Origin: Erysipelotrichaceae bacterium
GTDB lineage: Bacteria; Bacillota_I; Bacilli_A; Erysipelotrichales; Erysipelotrichaceae
DNA: 34,553 nt
Direction of reading: 5' to 3'
Assembly (NCBI GenBank): GCA_030536265.1
Contig: JAUNQJ010000004.1
Coordinates: forward strand, 1 to 34,553
Shown: positions 17,088 through 24,423 of the stretch, piece by piece
Layout of the letters: each line of letters begins with the position of its first letter
Numbering within the stretch: position 1 is the stretch's first letter
Notes under the pieces: model-generated
Seen by the model: only the letters and a program-made list of their open reading frames with translations
Told to the model about the DNA's origin: nothing
Databases searched by the model: none
Made by a program: the position numbers and the translations under genes

Positions 17088-17408
17088 ATGCAAAAAACAG
17101 AGACAGTACATACAAGGGTTACGCCCGCTATTAAGAAAAAAGCCGATAAACTATTTGAATCTATTGGTTTAACAACAAGCCAAGCAATTATGCTTTTTTT
17201 AACAGCATCAGTAAATTGTAATGGCTTGCCATTTGAACTGAGGCTAAATAGAAATGAAGAAAATGATTTTGAATTTGCTAAAGGTATAGCGACAGTAGAT
17301 GGAGTTAATCCTTCTAAAGAAGCTGAAAGAATAATGAAATTATATTCAAAAGGTGAAATAGATTATGAAACGGCTCAGTTTGCTATAGAAAGGATTTATG
17401 TTAAATAA
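17088..17408 (+). CDS. RelB/DinJ-family antitoxin
   Basis: A 106-residue antitoxin. The N-terminal ribbon-helix-helix segment (TVHTRVTPAIKKKADKLFES and the following GLTTSQAIMLFL) is typical of RelB/DinJ and binds DNA as a dimer. The C-terminal half, rich in Glu, Lys and Tyr, would wrap the toxin. DinJ normally pairs with the RNase YafQ, but here the next gene encodes a Fic protein and overlaps this stop codon (TAATG). The ATG at 17088 is preferred: the open frame before it runs through the operator. The ribosome site is weak (TTTAGG). An obvious Fic-inhibitory (S/T)xxxE(G/N) motif was not found in this protein. Confidence 0.85.
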   Translation: MQKTETVHTRVTPAIKKKADKLFESIGLTTSQAIMLFLTASVNCNGLPFELRLNRNEENDFEFAKGIATVDGVNPSKEAERIMKLYSKGEIDYETAQFAIERIYVK

Positions 17409-18121
17409 TGAAAGATCCTTATTTGTACGAAGGAACGTCAGTTCTAATTAACAATTTAGATATTAGGAATAGTGACGAACTAGATAAAGCCGAAACGGAT
17501 TTTGTTATTATAGCTATCGAGAAATTAAAGAAAAGTAATTTTTGCTTTGAATCAATATATGATGGTTTATATATTCACTCAGAATTATTTTCAAAATTAT
17601 ACAAATGGGCAGGAAAGATAAGAACAGTGAATATATATAAAAAAGAAGAAATATTAGATGGAAAATCTATTGATTATGTATTTGCTTCGTATATTAACAA
17701 TGAGTTAGATGCGTTAGATAAAGAATTTAAACAAGTCAATTGGGATATATTGAATAATAAAGAAAAAATAGAAAAGATTAGTTATTTTGTATCAGAGTTT
17801 TGGCATATTCATCCTTTTAGAGAAGGAAATACAAGAACTTCTGCTATGATGTTATATTTTTTAATAAAGAAAGCAAAAATGAATATTAATTCAGAGTTTC
17901 TGTCAAAGAATTCTAAATATTTTCGTAATGCTTTAGTTTTATCTTCTACTTATAATAAAACGAAAAGCCGTTACCTATTTGATATAATTTCTGATTGCAC
18001 GACTATAAAAAATATAAACACAAATAGATATGAAACTATTGAAGGTGTAGAAGTAAGAAAATATGAATATACTACTCATACTATTGAAAAAATAGACACA
18101 ATTGCAAAACCTTCAAAATAG
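17408..18121 (+). CDS. Fic-domain protein (probable AMPylating toxin)
   Basis: A 237-residue Fic protein. Fic enzymes usually transfer AMP from ATP to a hydroxyl of a target protein. The N-terminal YEGTSVLINNLDIRNSDELD is the usual start of short bacterial Fic toxins, and the active-site loop is HPFREGNTR (H135-R143), with the catalytic His, the acidic metal ligand and the Arg present. The usual second glycine (GNGR) is Thr. The class II inhibitory motif is not visible at the N-terminus, so inhibition probably depends on the partner. The start codon overlaps the antitoxin stop, giving translational coupling. Targets are unknown. Confidence 0.88.
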   Translation: MKDPYLYEGTSVLINNLDIRNSDELDKAETDFVIIAIEKLKKSNFCFESIYDGLYIHSELFSKLYKWAGKIRTVNIYKKEEILDGKSIDYVFASYINNELDALDKEFKQVNWDILNNKEKIEKISYFVSEFWHIHPFREGNTRTSAMMLYFLIKKAKMNINSEFLSKNSKYFRNALVLSSTYNKTKSRYLFDIISDCTTIKNINTNRYETIEGVEVRKYEYTTHTIEKIDTIAKPSK

Positions 18122-18134
18122 AAAATAAGATATT

Positions 18135-18161
18135 AAAAGCACTACATTCGTAGTGCTTTTT
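18135..18161. terminator. Bidirectional terminator
   Basis: AAAAGCACTAC (18135-18145) and GTAGTGCTTTT (18150-18160) pair around ATTC, with T or A runs on both sides. It separates fic from the converging kinase-GtrA gene. Confidence 0.9.
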
Positions 18162-18171
18162 GAAATTAATA

Positions 18172-20196
18172 CTATTTATCTTCTTTATTTAATGAATCTC
18201 TGAATACAAAGTATTTATCATAGAAGAATTCAGTAATTAGATTGATGCACATGTTAATAGCAGTAGCTATATAATCATGCCAATGAAGCGTTCCTGTTAA
18301 GAAGTTTCCAAGAGCTGTAGTAGCAGGAGTGAATACTGCATAGAATGCTGCAACCTTTAACATAGCGATCGGAACATTGCTTGATGATTTAAATGTTACT
18401 TTTCTATTAATTGTGAAGTTCCATAATACTGATAATACTAGTGATGTTAGATAACTTGTTTGCCATCCTAGTTTTAATACAGAATCAAATAAAGCGAATG
18501 AAGCAGCTTGGATTATTCCAGCTGAGGCTGAGATAATTCCAAATTTTAATGCTTGTATCCAACTTTCTTTAGTTTTGTTGTTGTTTTCCATAAGTTTTGT
18601 CTCCGCTAAATCTTTGTATATATTTTTGTTAGATTTATAAATCTTTTTAAATGTTTGGTAATATGGTTCATACTTCTTATGATTTTCTTCATTTGGAGTA
18701 TAAACAACATCAGTAGGGATGAATTCTTTTAGATTATCTAGAGAATCAATTTCACCAAGTCCTACACCAACTACTGCAGCAGCACCGATACTACCAACGA
18801 ATTGTGTATCTTTTACTGTTTCAATAGTTCTACCAGTTATATCAGCTAACATCTGACAAGATACAGGAGATAAAGCACCACCGCCTACAAATCTAATAGG
18901 ATTAGATGTCTTTAACTTCTTATCTTGGCATTCTAACATCCATCTTAGATGATAGAACACGCCTTCAAGTACAGATCTAATTAATTCAGTTTTACCAGTT
19001 TCAAGTTTTACTCCATAGAAGCCACCTGTTGCGTTTGGATCTTCAAATGGACAACGGTTTCCATGTAACCAAGGAGTAAAGATTACGCCACCTGATCCAG
19101 GTTCAACATTTTTAATAGTATCTGTCATATATGAGTATAAGCTTTCATATGCGTTATCATCTGCTTCAGTGATATGTTTCTTTTGCATATAGATACCAAT
19201 TTCATCTAATGCTAAGTGATCTTTTACCCATTCTAGAGATTTACCAGCTGTCTCCATTTCAGCGAAGTAATTGAATCTATTTGTTTGAGCACCAGTGATG
19301 GCTGCTATCATGGCTGATACATCAACCATTTGTTTATCAGTAACAGTAATTACCCAACCAGAAGTTCCATCATAAATATGTGTATCACCTAGGTTTGTAC
19401 ATCCTGCACCAACACCAATTAAAGAAGCATCACCACCGCCTCCAAATACTGGAGTTCCTTCATTTAAACCTAACTCTTGAGCAGCTTTAGCAGTTAAACC
19501 ACCAACTTTATCAGTTGATTTAATAATACGAGGAAGGTGTTCAGTGTTAATACCAAACATCTTACATAATTTCTTTGACCAACCTTGTTTACCAGCTCTT
19601 GTGTCATATAGTAGGGTACCGAATGCACTATCTTCAGTCATAGTGAATTCACCAGTACAACGGCAGATTAGATAATCTTTAACATCTAACCATTTATATA
19701 CTTTCTTAAATAATTCTGGTTCATTGTTTTCAACCCATTTGTATTTCCACATAGGATCTTTAACACTTGATGATACAGCACCAGTAATTACTAAGCTTGG
19801 TAATAATTTAAATACATTAGCACCAGCTACTTGTAAGCCATTAGCAATTCCATCTTTTATTTCTTTCTTTGCTCTTTGATCCATATATGACATAGGACGT
19901 CTTAGAGCATTGCCATCTTTATCAACAAGTACTAAGCCTTGCATTTGTGAACAGAAAGAAATACCTGCGATATCTTTAGGATCAACTTTGACTGTAGATT
20001 TTTCAAAGCATTCCTTAGTAGACTTTCTAAGTGCGCTCCACCATTCTTCAGCGTCTTGTTCAGCACCGCCATCAGGCAAGATATATAAGCCATAAGATTC
20101 ATTATCAGAAGCTATTAGTTTAATTGTTTTATCGATTTGAAATATACATGTTTTTAAACCGGTAGTTCCAATATCATAAGCTATTACATATTTCAT
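18172..20196 (-). CDS. FGGY carbohydrate kinase fused to a GtrA-like membrane domain
   Basis: A 674-residue fusion. Residues 1-535 are a full-length FGGY kinase resembling xylulokinase: YVIAYDIGTTGLKTCIFQID at the N-terminus, FCSQMQGLVLVD as substrate motif, catalytic D256 in GGGGDASLIG, and FVGGGALSPVSCQMLADITG near the end. Residues 536-674 are a complete GtrA-type protein with four membrane helices and the family pattern SVLWNFTINRKVTF; GtrA proteins help move polyprenyl-linked sugars across the membrane. The join is the short ETKL. The GtrA part begins with an in-frame ATG that has its own ribosome site, so it may also be made separately. The start is two bases after the aldolase stop. 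The kinase substrate is unknown. Confidence 0.88.
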   Translation of the reverse strand: MKYVIAYDIGTTGLKTCIFQIDKTIKLIASDNESYGLYILPDGGAEQDAEEWWSALRKSTKECFEKSTVKVDPKDIAGISFCSQMQGLVLVDKDGNALRRPMSYMDQRAKKEIKDGIANGLQVAGANVFKLLPSLVITGAVSSSVKDPMWKYKWVENNEPELFKKVYKWLDVKDYLICRCTGEFTMTEDSAFGTLLYDTRAGKQGWSKKLCKMFGINTEHLPRIIKSTDKVGGLTAKAAQELGLNEGTPVFGGGGDASLIGVGAGCTNLGDTHIYDGTSGWVITVTDKQMVDVSAMIAAITGAQTNRFNYFAEMETAGKSLEWVKDHLALDEIGIYMQKKHITEADDNAYESLYSYMTDTIKNVEPGSGGVIFTPWLHGNRCPFEDPNATGGFYGVKLETGKTELIRSVLEGVFYHLRWMLECQDKKLKTSNPIRFVGGGALSPVSCQMLADITGRTIETVKDTQFVGSIGAAAVVGVGLGEIDSLDNLKEFIPTDVVYTPNEENHKKYEPYYQTFKKIYKSNKNIYKDLAETKLMENNNKTKESWIQALKFGIISASAGIIQAASFALFDSVLKLGWQTSYLTSLVLSVLWNFTINRKVTFKSSSNVPIAMLKVAAFYAVFTPATTALGNFLTGTLHWHDYIATAINMCINLITEFFYDKYFVFRDSLNKEDK
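18589..18606 (-). promoter_or_regulatory. Internal ribosome site and ATG within the kinase-GtrA fusion
   Basis: On the minus strand GCGGAGA is followed eight bases later by an in-frame ATG (18591-18589) encoding M536. The product from here would be 139 residues, the normal length of a free-standing GtrA. Confidence 0.55.
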
Positions 20197-20197
20197 A

Positions 20198-20974
20198 TTA
20201 TTTGTCCCTCAACTTTGAATATTTAAGTTTATAAATAAGATGTTGAATGTTTTTGTCTAATAAGCCTAAAGGCTTGCTGTCTTTAACATATAAAGATGCA
20301 GCAGCATTCTTTTCGCTTACCATCTTAATAGCAGTTTCATCTTCTCCAGTATTAAGAGGGAACATTTGAGCATAATCGTCTAAATAAGGCTTCATATTAT
20401 TAGGAACATAGAACTTATCTACACGTTTATCAAATAATTCTTTGCATTCCTTCTCTAGTTTTTCAGCCATATTTAAAGCATCTTTCATAGTTTCACCAAA
20501 AGTAATAGCACCATGTTTTGCCATTAAAAATGCATTAGAAGTAGTAAAACCAGCAAACGCTTTCTCACAATTCTTCATAAGCTTTTTAGTTGAAGGAAGT
20601 CCATATTCAGCACATGGAACAAATGAACCATCGCTTAATACAATAGACTTTTCTTCAGCACAAATAGCTGATGCATAGAATTGATGAGTATGAACAATAA
20701 AATTAACTTCAGGTCTAAGTTTATAAGCGGCAGCATGAACACCTTTTTCACTGCTTGGTTTTCTTTGACCATCTGTATAAGATAAATCATCAATTTTAAC
20801 AATTACTAAATCTTCAGGTTTAGTTAATTCATAAGCTAAACCAGAAGGGGTAATAATAAACTCATTTTCATTTAATCTAGCTGATACGTTTCCCCAAGTA
20901 CGAGCAATTAAGCCAGTCTTTTGAAGATACATGCAAGCATCAATTATTTCTTGTCTTAATTCTTGTTCGTTCAT
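20198..20974 (-). CDS. Class II aldolase (FucA/AraD family)
   Basis: A 258-residue Zn-dependent aldolase/epimerase-fold protein. Expected zinc ligands are H95 and H97 (VHTHQ) and H154 (KHG), with the catalytic acid E76 in SSEKGVH. ARTWGNVSAR and ITPSGLAYE form the phosphate-binding part. Members cleave ketose 1-phosphates (FucA, RhaD) or epimerise ribulose 5-phosphate (AraD). Next to an FGGY kinase a kinase-aldolase pair is expected, producing dihydroxyacetone phosphate and an aldehyde. The C-terminus is about 40 residues longer than FucA. The start overlaps the aminotransferase stop (TAATG). The role beside an aminotransferase is unclear. Confidence 0.88.
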   Translation of the reverse strand: MNEQELRQEIIDACMYLQKTGLIARTWGNVSARLNENEFIITPSGLAYELTKPEDLVIVKIDDLSYTDGQRKPSSEKGVHAAAYKLRPEVNFIVHTHQFYASAICAEEKSIVLSDGSFVPCAEYGLPSTKKLMKNCEKAFAGFTTSNAFLMAKHGAITFGETMKDALNMAEKLEKECKELFDKRVDKFYVPNNMKPYLDDYAQMFPLNTGEDETAIKMVSEKNAAASLYVKDSKPLGLLDKNIQHLIYKLKYSKLRDK

Positions 20975-22458
20975 TATTCGGAAATCTTTCCACAGTTTTT
21001 AAATACTTTTTCAAATCTTGCAAGTACATCATCAATATCTTTTTCAGTATAAGCAGCACTTGTGTATAAACGAGAACCAGCTAAAGTGATAATACCTTCA
21101 GCCATATAAGCAGCGCCAATATGTTCCATTTCGACTCTTCTAATATCAGTTTGTTTTAATACGTTTGGAATAGTCCATGGTTTACTCCAGTTGATAGCAT
21201 AATGCATTGTTCCAACTGAATCTAAGTGACAAATTGAACCAGTGTTGAATGCAACAAATGGTAAATCATATTTCTTAATTAATTCTTGTAAGCCTTTAGT
21301 TAAACGGTCGCCCATTCTTCCAGCTACTTCACAAGCGTTACGTTTTTCAATTTCACAGATTGCAGTATAACCAGCAACACAAGAAATAGGAGTAGCAGCC
21401 ATTGTACCACCACATAATGCCTTAGTAATCTTTTTACCTTGAGCATCAAGTCCAGCACCTAAGTGAGCCATACAATCAGCGTGTCCACCAACGCCACCAG
21501 CACCAGGGTATCCACCAGCAATAATCTTACCGAAGATAGTTAAATCAGGATCAATTCCATAGTATCCTTGAGCACCTGATAGACCAATTCTAAATCCAGA
21601 TACAACTTCATCACAAATTAATAAAGCACCATATTTATGAGCAAGAGTTTCACAACCCTTAACAAATTCTTTAGATACAGGTCTAGTTCCTGATTCTGGA
21701 CCAACTGGTTCAATATATACCGCAGCTGTACCACCTTTTAATTCATTTGCTTTTAATTTTCTTTCTAAGTCTTTTAAGTCGTTAGGGAAGAATTCATCAG
21801 TATGTTTGAATACAAAATTAGGAATACCTTTTGCTTGAGTTCCTTTAGTACCAGGAATTCTCATACCGTATGCTAATTGATCAGACCAACCGTGGTATGC
21901 GCCACCCATCTTTAATACATTTTTCTTACCAGTTTTAAGTCTTGCGATACGTAAAGCACACATACATGCTTCTGTACCAGATCCTAACATTCTAAATTTC
22001 TCAACACTTGGTACACATTCAGAAATTTTCTTTGCTAGTTTATATTCATATTCATGGAATAAACCAGTAGAAGGGCCACAAGTATTTAATAATTCAATAA
22101 CTTTTTCTTTAACTACTGGATCATTAGAACCTAAAATTGTTGGACCACCAGCTTGAAGTAAATCATAATACCAGTTTCCATCAATATCATATAGTTTGTT
22201 TCCTTCAGCCTTTGTAATAACAATAGGGAAAGGATAGTTAAAAGCTAAGTTATGTTGTACACCACCAGGAATGATTTTCTTAGCTTCAGTAATCATCTCT
22301 TTTGATTTAGAACATTTCTTTTCGAAATATTCATCAACATATTCCTTCAATTTGTCTGGTTTAATTGAATAAATTGGTTTATTTTTTAGTTCATCTAGTT
22401 GCTTAGTAACCTTCTCAGCATCAAGATATTCATCAATTGCAAATCCGTTATATGCCAT
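20974..22458 (-). CDS. Class III PLP aminotransferase (GSA-aminomutase-like)
   Basis: A 494-residue fold-type I PLP enzyme of the class III aminotransferase family, closest in appearance to glutamate-1-semialdehyde aminomutase. PLP-binding features include LGSGTEACMCALRIAR, AYHGWSD, CDEVVSGFR and the Schiff-base lysine K311 in FGKIIAGGYP. An N-terminal extension of about 55 residues precedes the usual IPGGVQHN start. No other heme genes are nearby, so genuine heme synthesis is unlikely; transfer of an amino group to a sugar-derived aldehyde or ketone, or its removal, fits the kinase and aldolase that follow. An AGGGGG ribosome site lies seven bases before the ATG. Confidence 0.9.
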   Translation of the reverse strand: MAYNGFAIDEYLDAEKVTKQLDELKNKPIYSIKPDKLKEYVDEYFEKKCSKSKEMITEAKKIIPGGVQHNLAFNYPFPIVITKAEGNKLYDIDGNWYYDLLQAGGPTILGSNDPVVKEKVIELLNTCGPSTGLFHEYEYKLAKKISECVPSVEKFRMLGSGTEACMCALRIARLKTGKKNVLKMGGAYHGWSDQLAYGMRIPGTKGTQAKGIPNFVFKHTDEFFPNDLKDLERKLKANELKGGTAAVYIEPVGPESGTRPVSKEFVKGCETLAHKYGALLICDEVVSGFRIGLSGAQGYYGIDPDLTIFGKIIAGGYPGAGGVGGHADCMAHLGAGLDAQGKKITKALCGGTMAATPISCVAGYTAICEIEKRNACEVAGRMGDRLTKGLQELIKKYDLPFVAFNTGSICHLDSVGTMHYAINWSKPWTIPNVLKQTDIRRVEMEHIGAAYMAEGIITLAGSRLYTSAAYTEKDIDDVLARFEKVFKNCGKISE

Positions 22459-22479
22459 AATAGTACCCCCTAGTAATTG

Positions 22480-22507
22480 ATTGTATAAACTGATTTTCTT
22501 ACCTCAA
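22480..22507 (-). promoter_or_regulatory. Promoter of the aminotransferase-aldolase-kinase operon
   Basis: On the minus strand TTGAGG (22507-22502) and TACAAT (22485-22480) are 16 bases apart. The leader is short, with AGGGGG as ribosome site. Confidence 0.6.
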
Positions 22508-22538
22508 TTTTACCATTTTTAGGCTTAATTAGGACTTA

Positions 22539-22567
22539 TTGAAAACATAGAAATCATAAGATAAAAT
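22539..22567 (+). promoter_or_regulatory. Promoter of the lysine-riboswitch transcript
   Basis: TTGAAA (22539-22544), a 17-base spacer and TAAAAT (22562-22567) place the transcription start near 22574, exactly at the beginning of the riboswitch. Confidence 0.75.
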
Positions 22568-22574
22568 ATAAGTG

Positions 22575-22741
22575 TTGTGATAGAGGATGCGATCAACATT
22601 TAATAAGTATCATAAGTGAGACTTCACGATACTTACAAGGGAAGATCGCCGAAGGTTAGTTTGTTAAGTCTAACGATTAACCTGGGGTTACAGGGAATAC
22701 CTGTAAAACTGTCGCGAAATATCGCGGAGCGCTGTCATGTC
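22575..22741 (+). promoter_or_regulatory. Lysine riboswitch (L box)
   Basis: The conserved blocks occur in order: GATAGAGGATGCGAT, AAGGGAAGATCGCCGAAG, the arm GGTTAG/CTAAC-type with CCTGGGGTTAC, and CTGTCGCG followed by CGCGGAGCGCTGTC. These match the core of the lysine aptamer. P1 forms between TGTGATAG at the start and CTGTCATG at the end. The downstream terminator arm can pair with the 3' strand of P1 (TGTCATG with CATGATA), so lysine binding should favour termination and lysine shortage should allow transcription. Confidence 0.95.
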
Positions 22742-22755
22742 CGAAAAGAATTTTT

Positions 22756-22790
22756 TAGGCCATGATACTATCATGGCCTATTTATTTTTT
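22756..22790 (+). terminator. Riboswitch-controlled terminator
   Basis: TAGGCCATGA (22756-22765) pairs with TCATGGCCTA (22771-22780), followed by a T-rich tail to 22790 directly before the ribosome site GGAGG. Its 5' arm is the one that can pair alternatively with the aptamer's P1 strand. Confidence 0.9.
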
Positions 22791-22802
22791 GGAGGACAAA
22801 GT

Positions 22803-24299
22803 ATGAATGTGTTAAACACCTGGTGGTCTTTAGTGCCACCGCTAATTGCGATCATATTAGCATTAATCACTAAAGAAGTATATTCATCACTATTCATTGG
22901 TATTATTGTTGGTGGTGTATTATTTGCAGGATTTAATTTTGCTGCAGTAATGGAACATGTATTTGTTGATGGAATGATTTCTTCTATCGCAGATTCATGG
23001 AATGCAGGTATTCTAGTATTTCTTGTAATACTTGGATGCATGGTTATTCTTATGAATAAGGCAGGCGGCTCTGCTGCATTTGGCAGATGGGCTTCAACTC
23101 ACGTTAAGACAAAAGTAGGAGCTCAACTTGCAACTGTTGCTCTTGGCTGTATTATTTTTATTGATGATTACTTTAACTGCTTAACTGTTGGTTCAGTTAT
23201 GCTTCCAGTTACAGATAAACATAAAATATCTAGAGAGAAATTAGCTTACTTAATTGATGCTACTGCTGCACCAGTTTGTATTATTGCACCTATTTCATCA
23301 TGGGCTGCTGCTGTTACTTCTTCAGTAGATGGAGTTAATGGGTTAGATTTATTTATTAGAGCTATTCCTTATAATTACTATGCATTATTAACTATTGTTA
23401 TGATGTTATCTTTAGCTTTCTTTAAATTTGATTTTGGTCCTATGAAGAAAGCTGAAGCAATTGTTAAAGATAAAGTAGATGTTGATGAAGTTATTACAAA
23501 CAATAAAGATACAAAAGGAAATGTAATTCATTTAATTCTTCCTATTATTGTATTAATTATTTCTTGTGTAATTGGAATGATTTATACTGGTGGATTCTTT
23601 GAAGGAGCTAGCTTTGCTGATGCATTTGCTAATTCAGATGCTTCTGTTGGACTTGTGTTTGGTTCAGTTGTTGCTTTAGTGTTTACTGTAACATTCTTCT
23701 GCATTAGTAAAGTATTATCATTTAATGATTGTATGTCATCTATTCCTGAAGGATTTAAATCAATGGTTCCTGCAATCTTAATTCTTGTGTTTGCTTGGAC
23801 ATTAAAGGCTATGACTAATTCTTTAGGTTCTGATGTATTTGTTTCTGGTGTTGTTAATTCATTTGCTGAAAACAATGCTATTATGTCTATGATTCCTGCT
23901 GTTGTATTTGTTATAGGATGCGTTATCTCTTTTGCCACAGGTACTTCATGGGGAACATTTGGTATCTTAATTCCAATCGTTGTTAAAGTATTTAACTATG
24001 ATGTTAATAATGCTTTAATGATTATTTCGGTATCAGCATGTATGGCTGGAGCAGTATGTGGAGATCACTGTTCACCAATTTCTGATACTACTATTATGGC
24101 TAGCGCTGGTGCACAATGTGTTCATATTGAACACGTCAATACACAGCTTCCATACGCCTTAACATGCGCAGGCTTATCATTAATAAGCTATATTATTGCA
24201 GGATTTATTAGAAATGCAGGCATCTGCTTATTAATAGGTATCGCAATAGAACTGGTTGTATTACTTGTTATTAAGAAATTGACAGTTGATAAAGCATAG
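22803..24299 (+). CDS. NhaC-family transporter, probable lysine transporter
   Basis: A 498-residue membrane protein of the NhaC Na+/H+ antiporter family with about 12 membrane segments. The sequences IFIDDYFNCLTVGSVMLPVT, FATGTSWGTFGILIP and CGDHCSPISDTTIMAS are characteristic. NhaC-like proteins behind lysine riboswitches have been predicted to transport lysine (LysW type), and the OFF-switch logic here fits an importer turned on when lysine is scarce. An ATG at 22737 is in frame but lies within the riboswitch and reads through the terminator; ATG 22803 with GGAGG eight bases upstream is the real start. A terminator follows. Confidence 0.9.
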   Translation: MNVLNTWWSLVPPLIAIILALITKEVYSSLFIGIIVGGVLFAGFNFAAVMEHVFVDGMISSIADSWNAGILVFLVILGCMVILMNKAGGSAAFGRWASTHVKTKVGAQLATVALGCIIFIDDYFNCLTVGSVMLPVTDKHKISREKLAYLIDATAAPVCIIAPISSWAAAVTSSVDGVNGLDLFIRAIPYNYYALLTIVMMLSLAFFKFDFGPMKKAEAIVKDKVDVDEVITNNKDTKGNVIHLILPIIVLIISCVIGMIYTGGFFEGASFADAFANSDASVGLVFGSVVALVFTVTFFCISKVLSFNDCMSSIPEGFKSMVPAILILVFAWTLKAMTNSLGSDVFVSGVVNSFAENNAIMSMIPAVVFVIGCVISFATGTSWGTFGILIPIVVKVFNYDVNNALMIISVSACMAGAVCGDHCSPISDTTIMASAGAQCVHIEHVNTQLPYALTCAGLSLISYIIAGFIRNAGICLLIGIAIELVVLLVIKKLTVDKA

Positions 24300-24317
24300 T
24301 TATATCAAAAGAAAAAC

Positions 24318-24347
24318 AAAGGGGCTCAAAAAAAGAGCTCCTTTTTT
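24318..24347 (+). terminator. Terminator after the lysine transporter gene
   Basis: AAAGGGGCTC (24318-24327) pairs with GAGCTCCTTT (24335-24344), including one G-T pair, and ends in TTTTTT. Confidence 0.85.
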
Positions 24348-24373
24348 AGAGCCCTAATATGAGATAATATAAT
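24345..24373 (+). promoter_or_regulatory. Promoter of the isomerase-kinase-aldolase operon
   Basis: TTTAGA (24345-24350) and TATAAT (24368-24373) are 17 bases apart; the -35 overlaps the T-run of the preceding terminator. The leader of about 45 bases shows no LacI-type operator. Confidence 0.45.
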
Positions 24374-24423
24374 CAATAAAACAATTATATTTTTGTTTAC
24401 ATCATAATAATAAGGAGAAAAAT

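Noticed and set aside
20974-22458. Heme-pathway glutamate-1-semialdehyde aminomutase
   Set aside because: The resemblance is at family level, an N-terminal extension is present, and the operon partners are a sugar kinase and an aldolase, not heme genes.
22737-22802. N-terminal extension of the NhaC-like protein from an in-frame ATG
   Set aside because: It lies in the riboswitch and would translate through the terminator hairpin; the ATG at 22803 has GGAGG at good spacing and fits the family start.
24148-24423. A second riboswitch before the isomerase operon
   Set aside because: Only the preceding terminator and a plain AT-rich leader of about 45 bases are present; no aptamer-like conserved blocks were seen.
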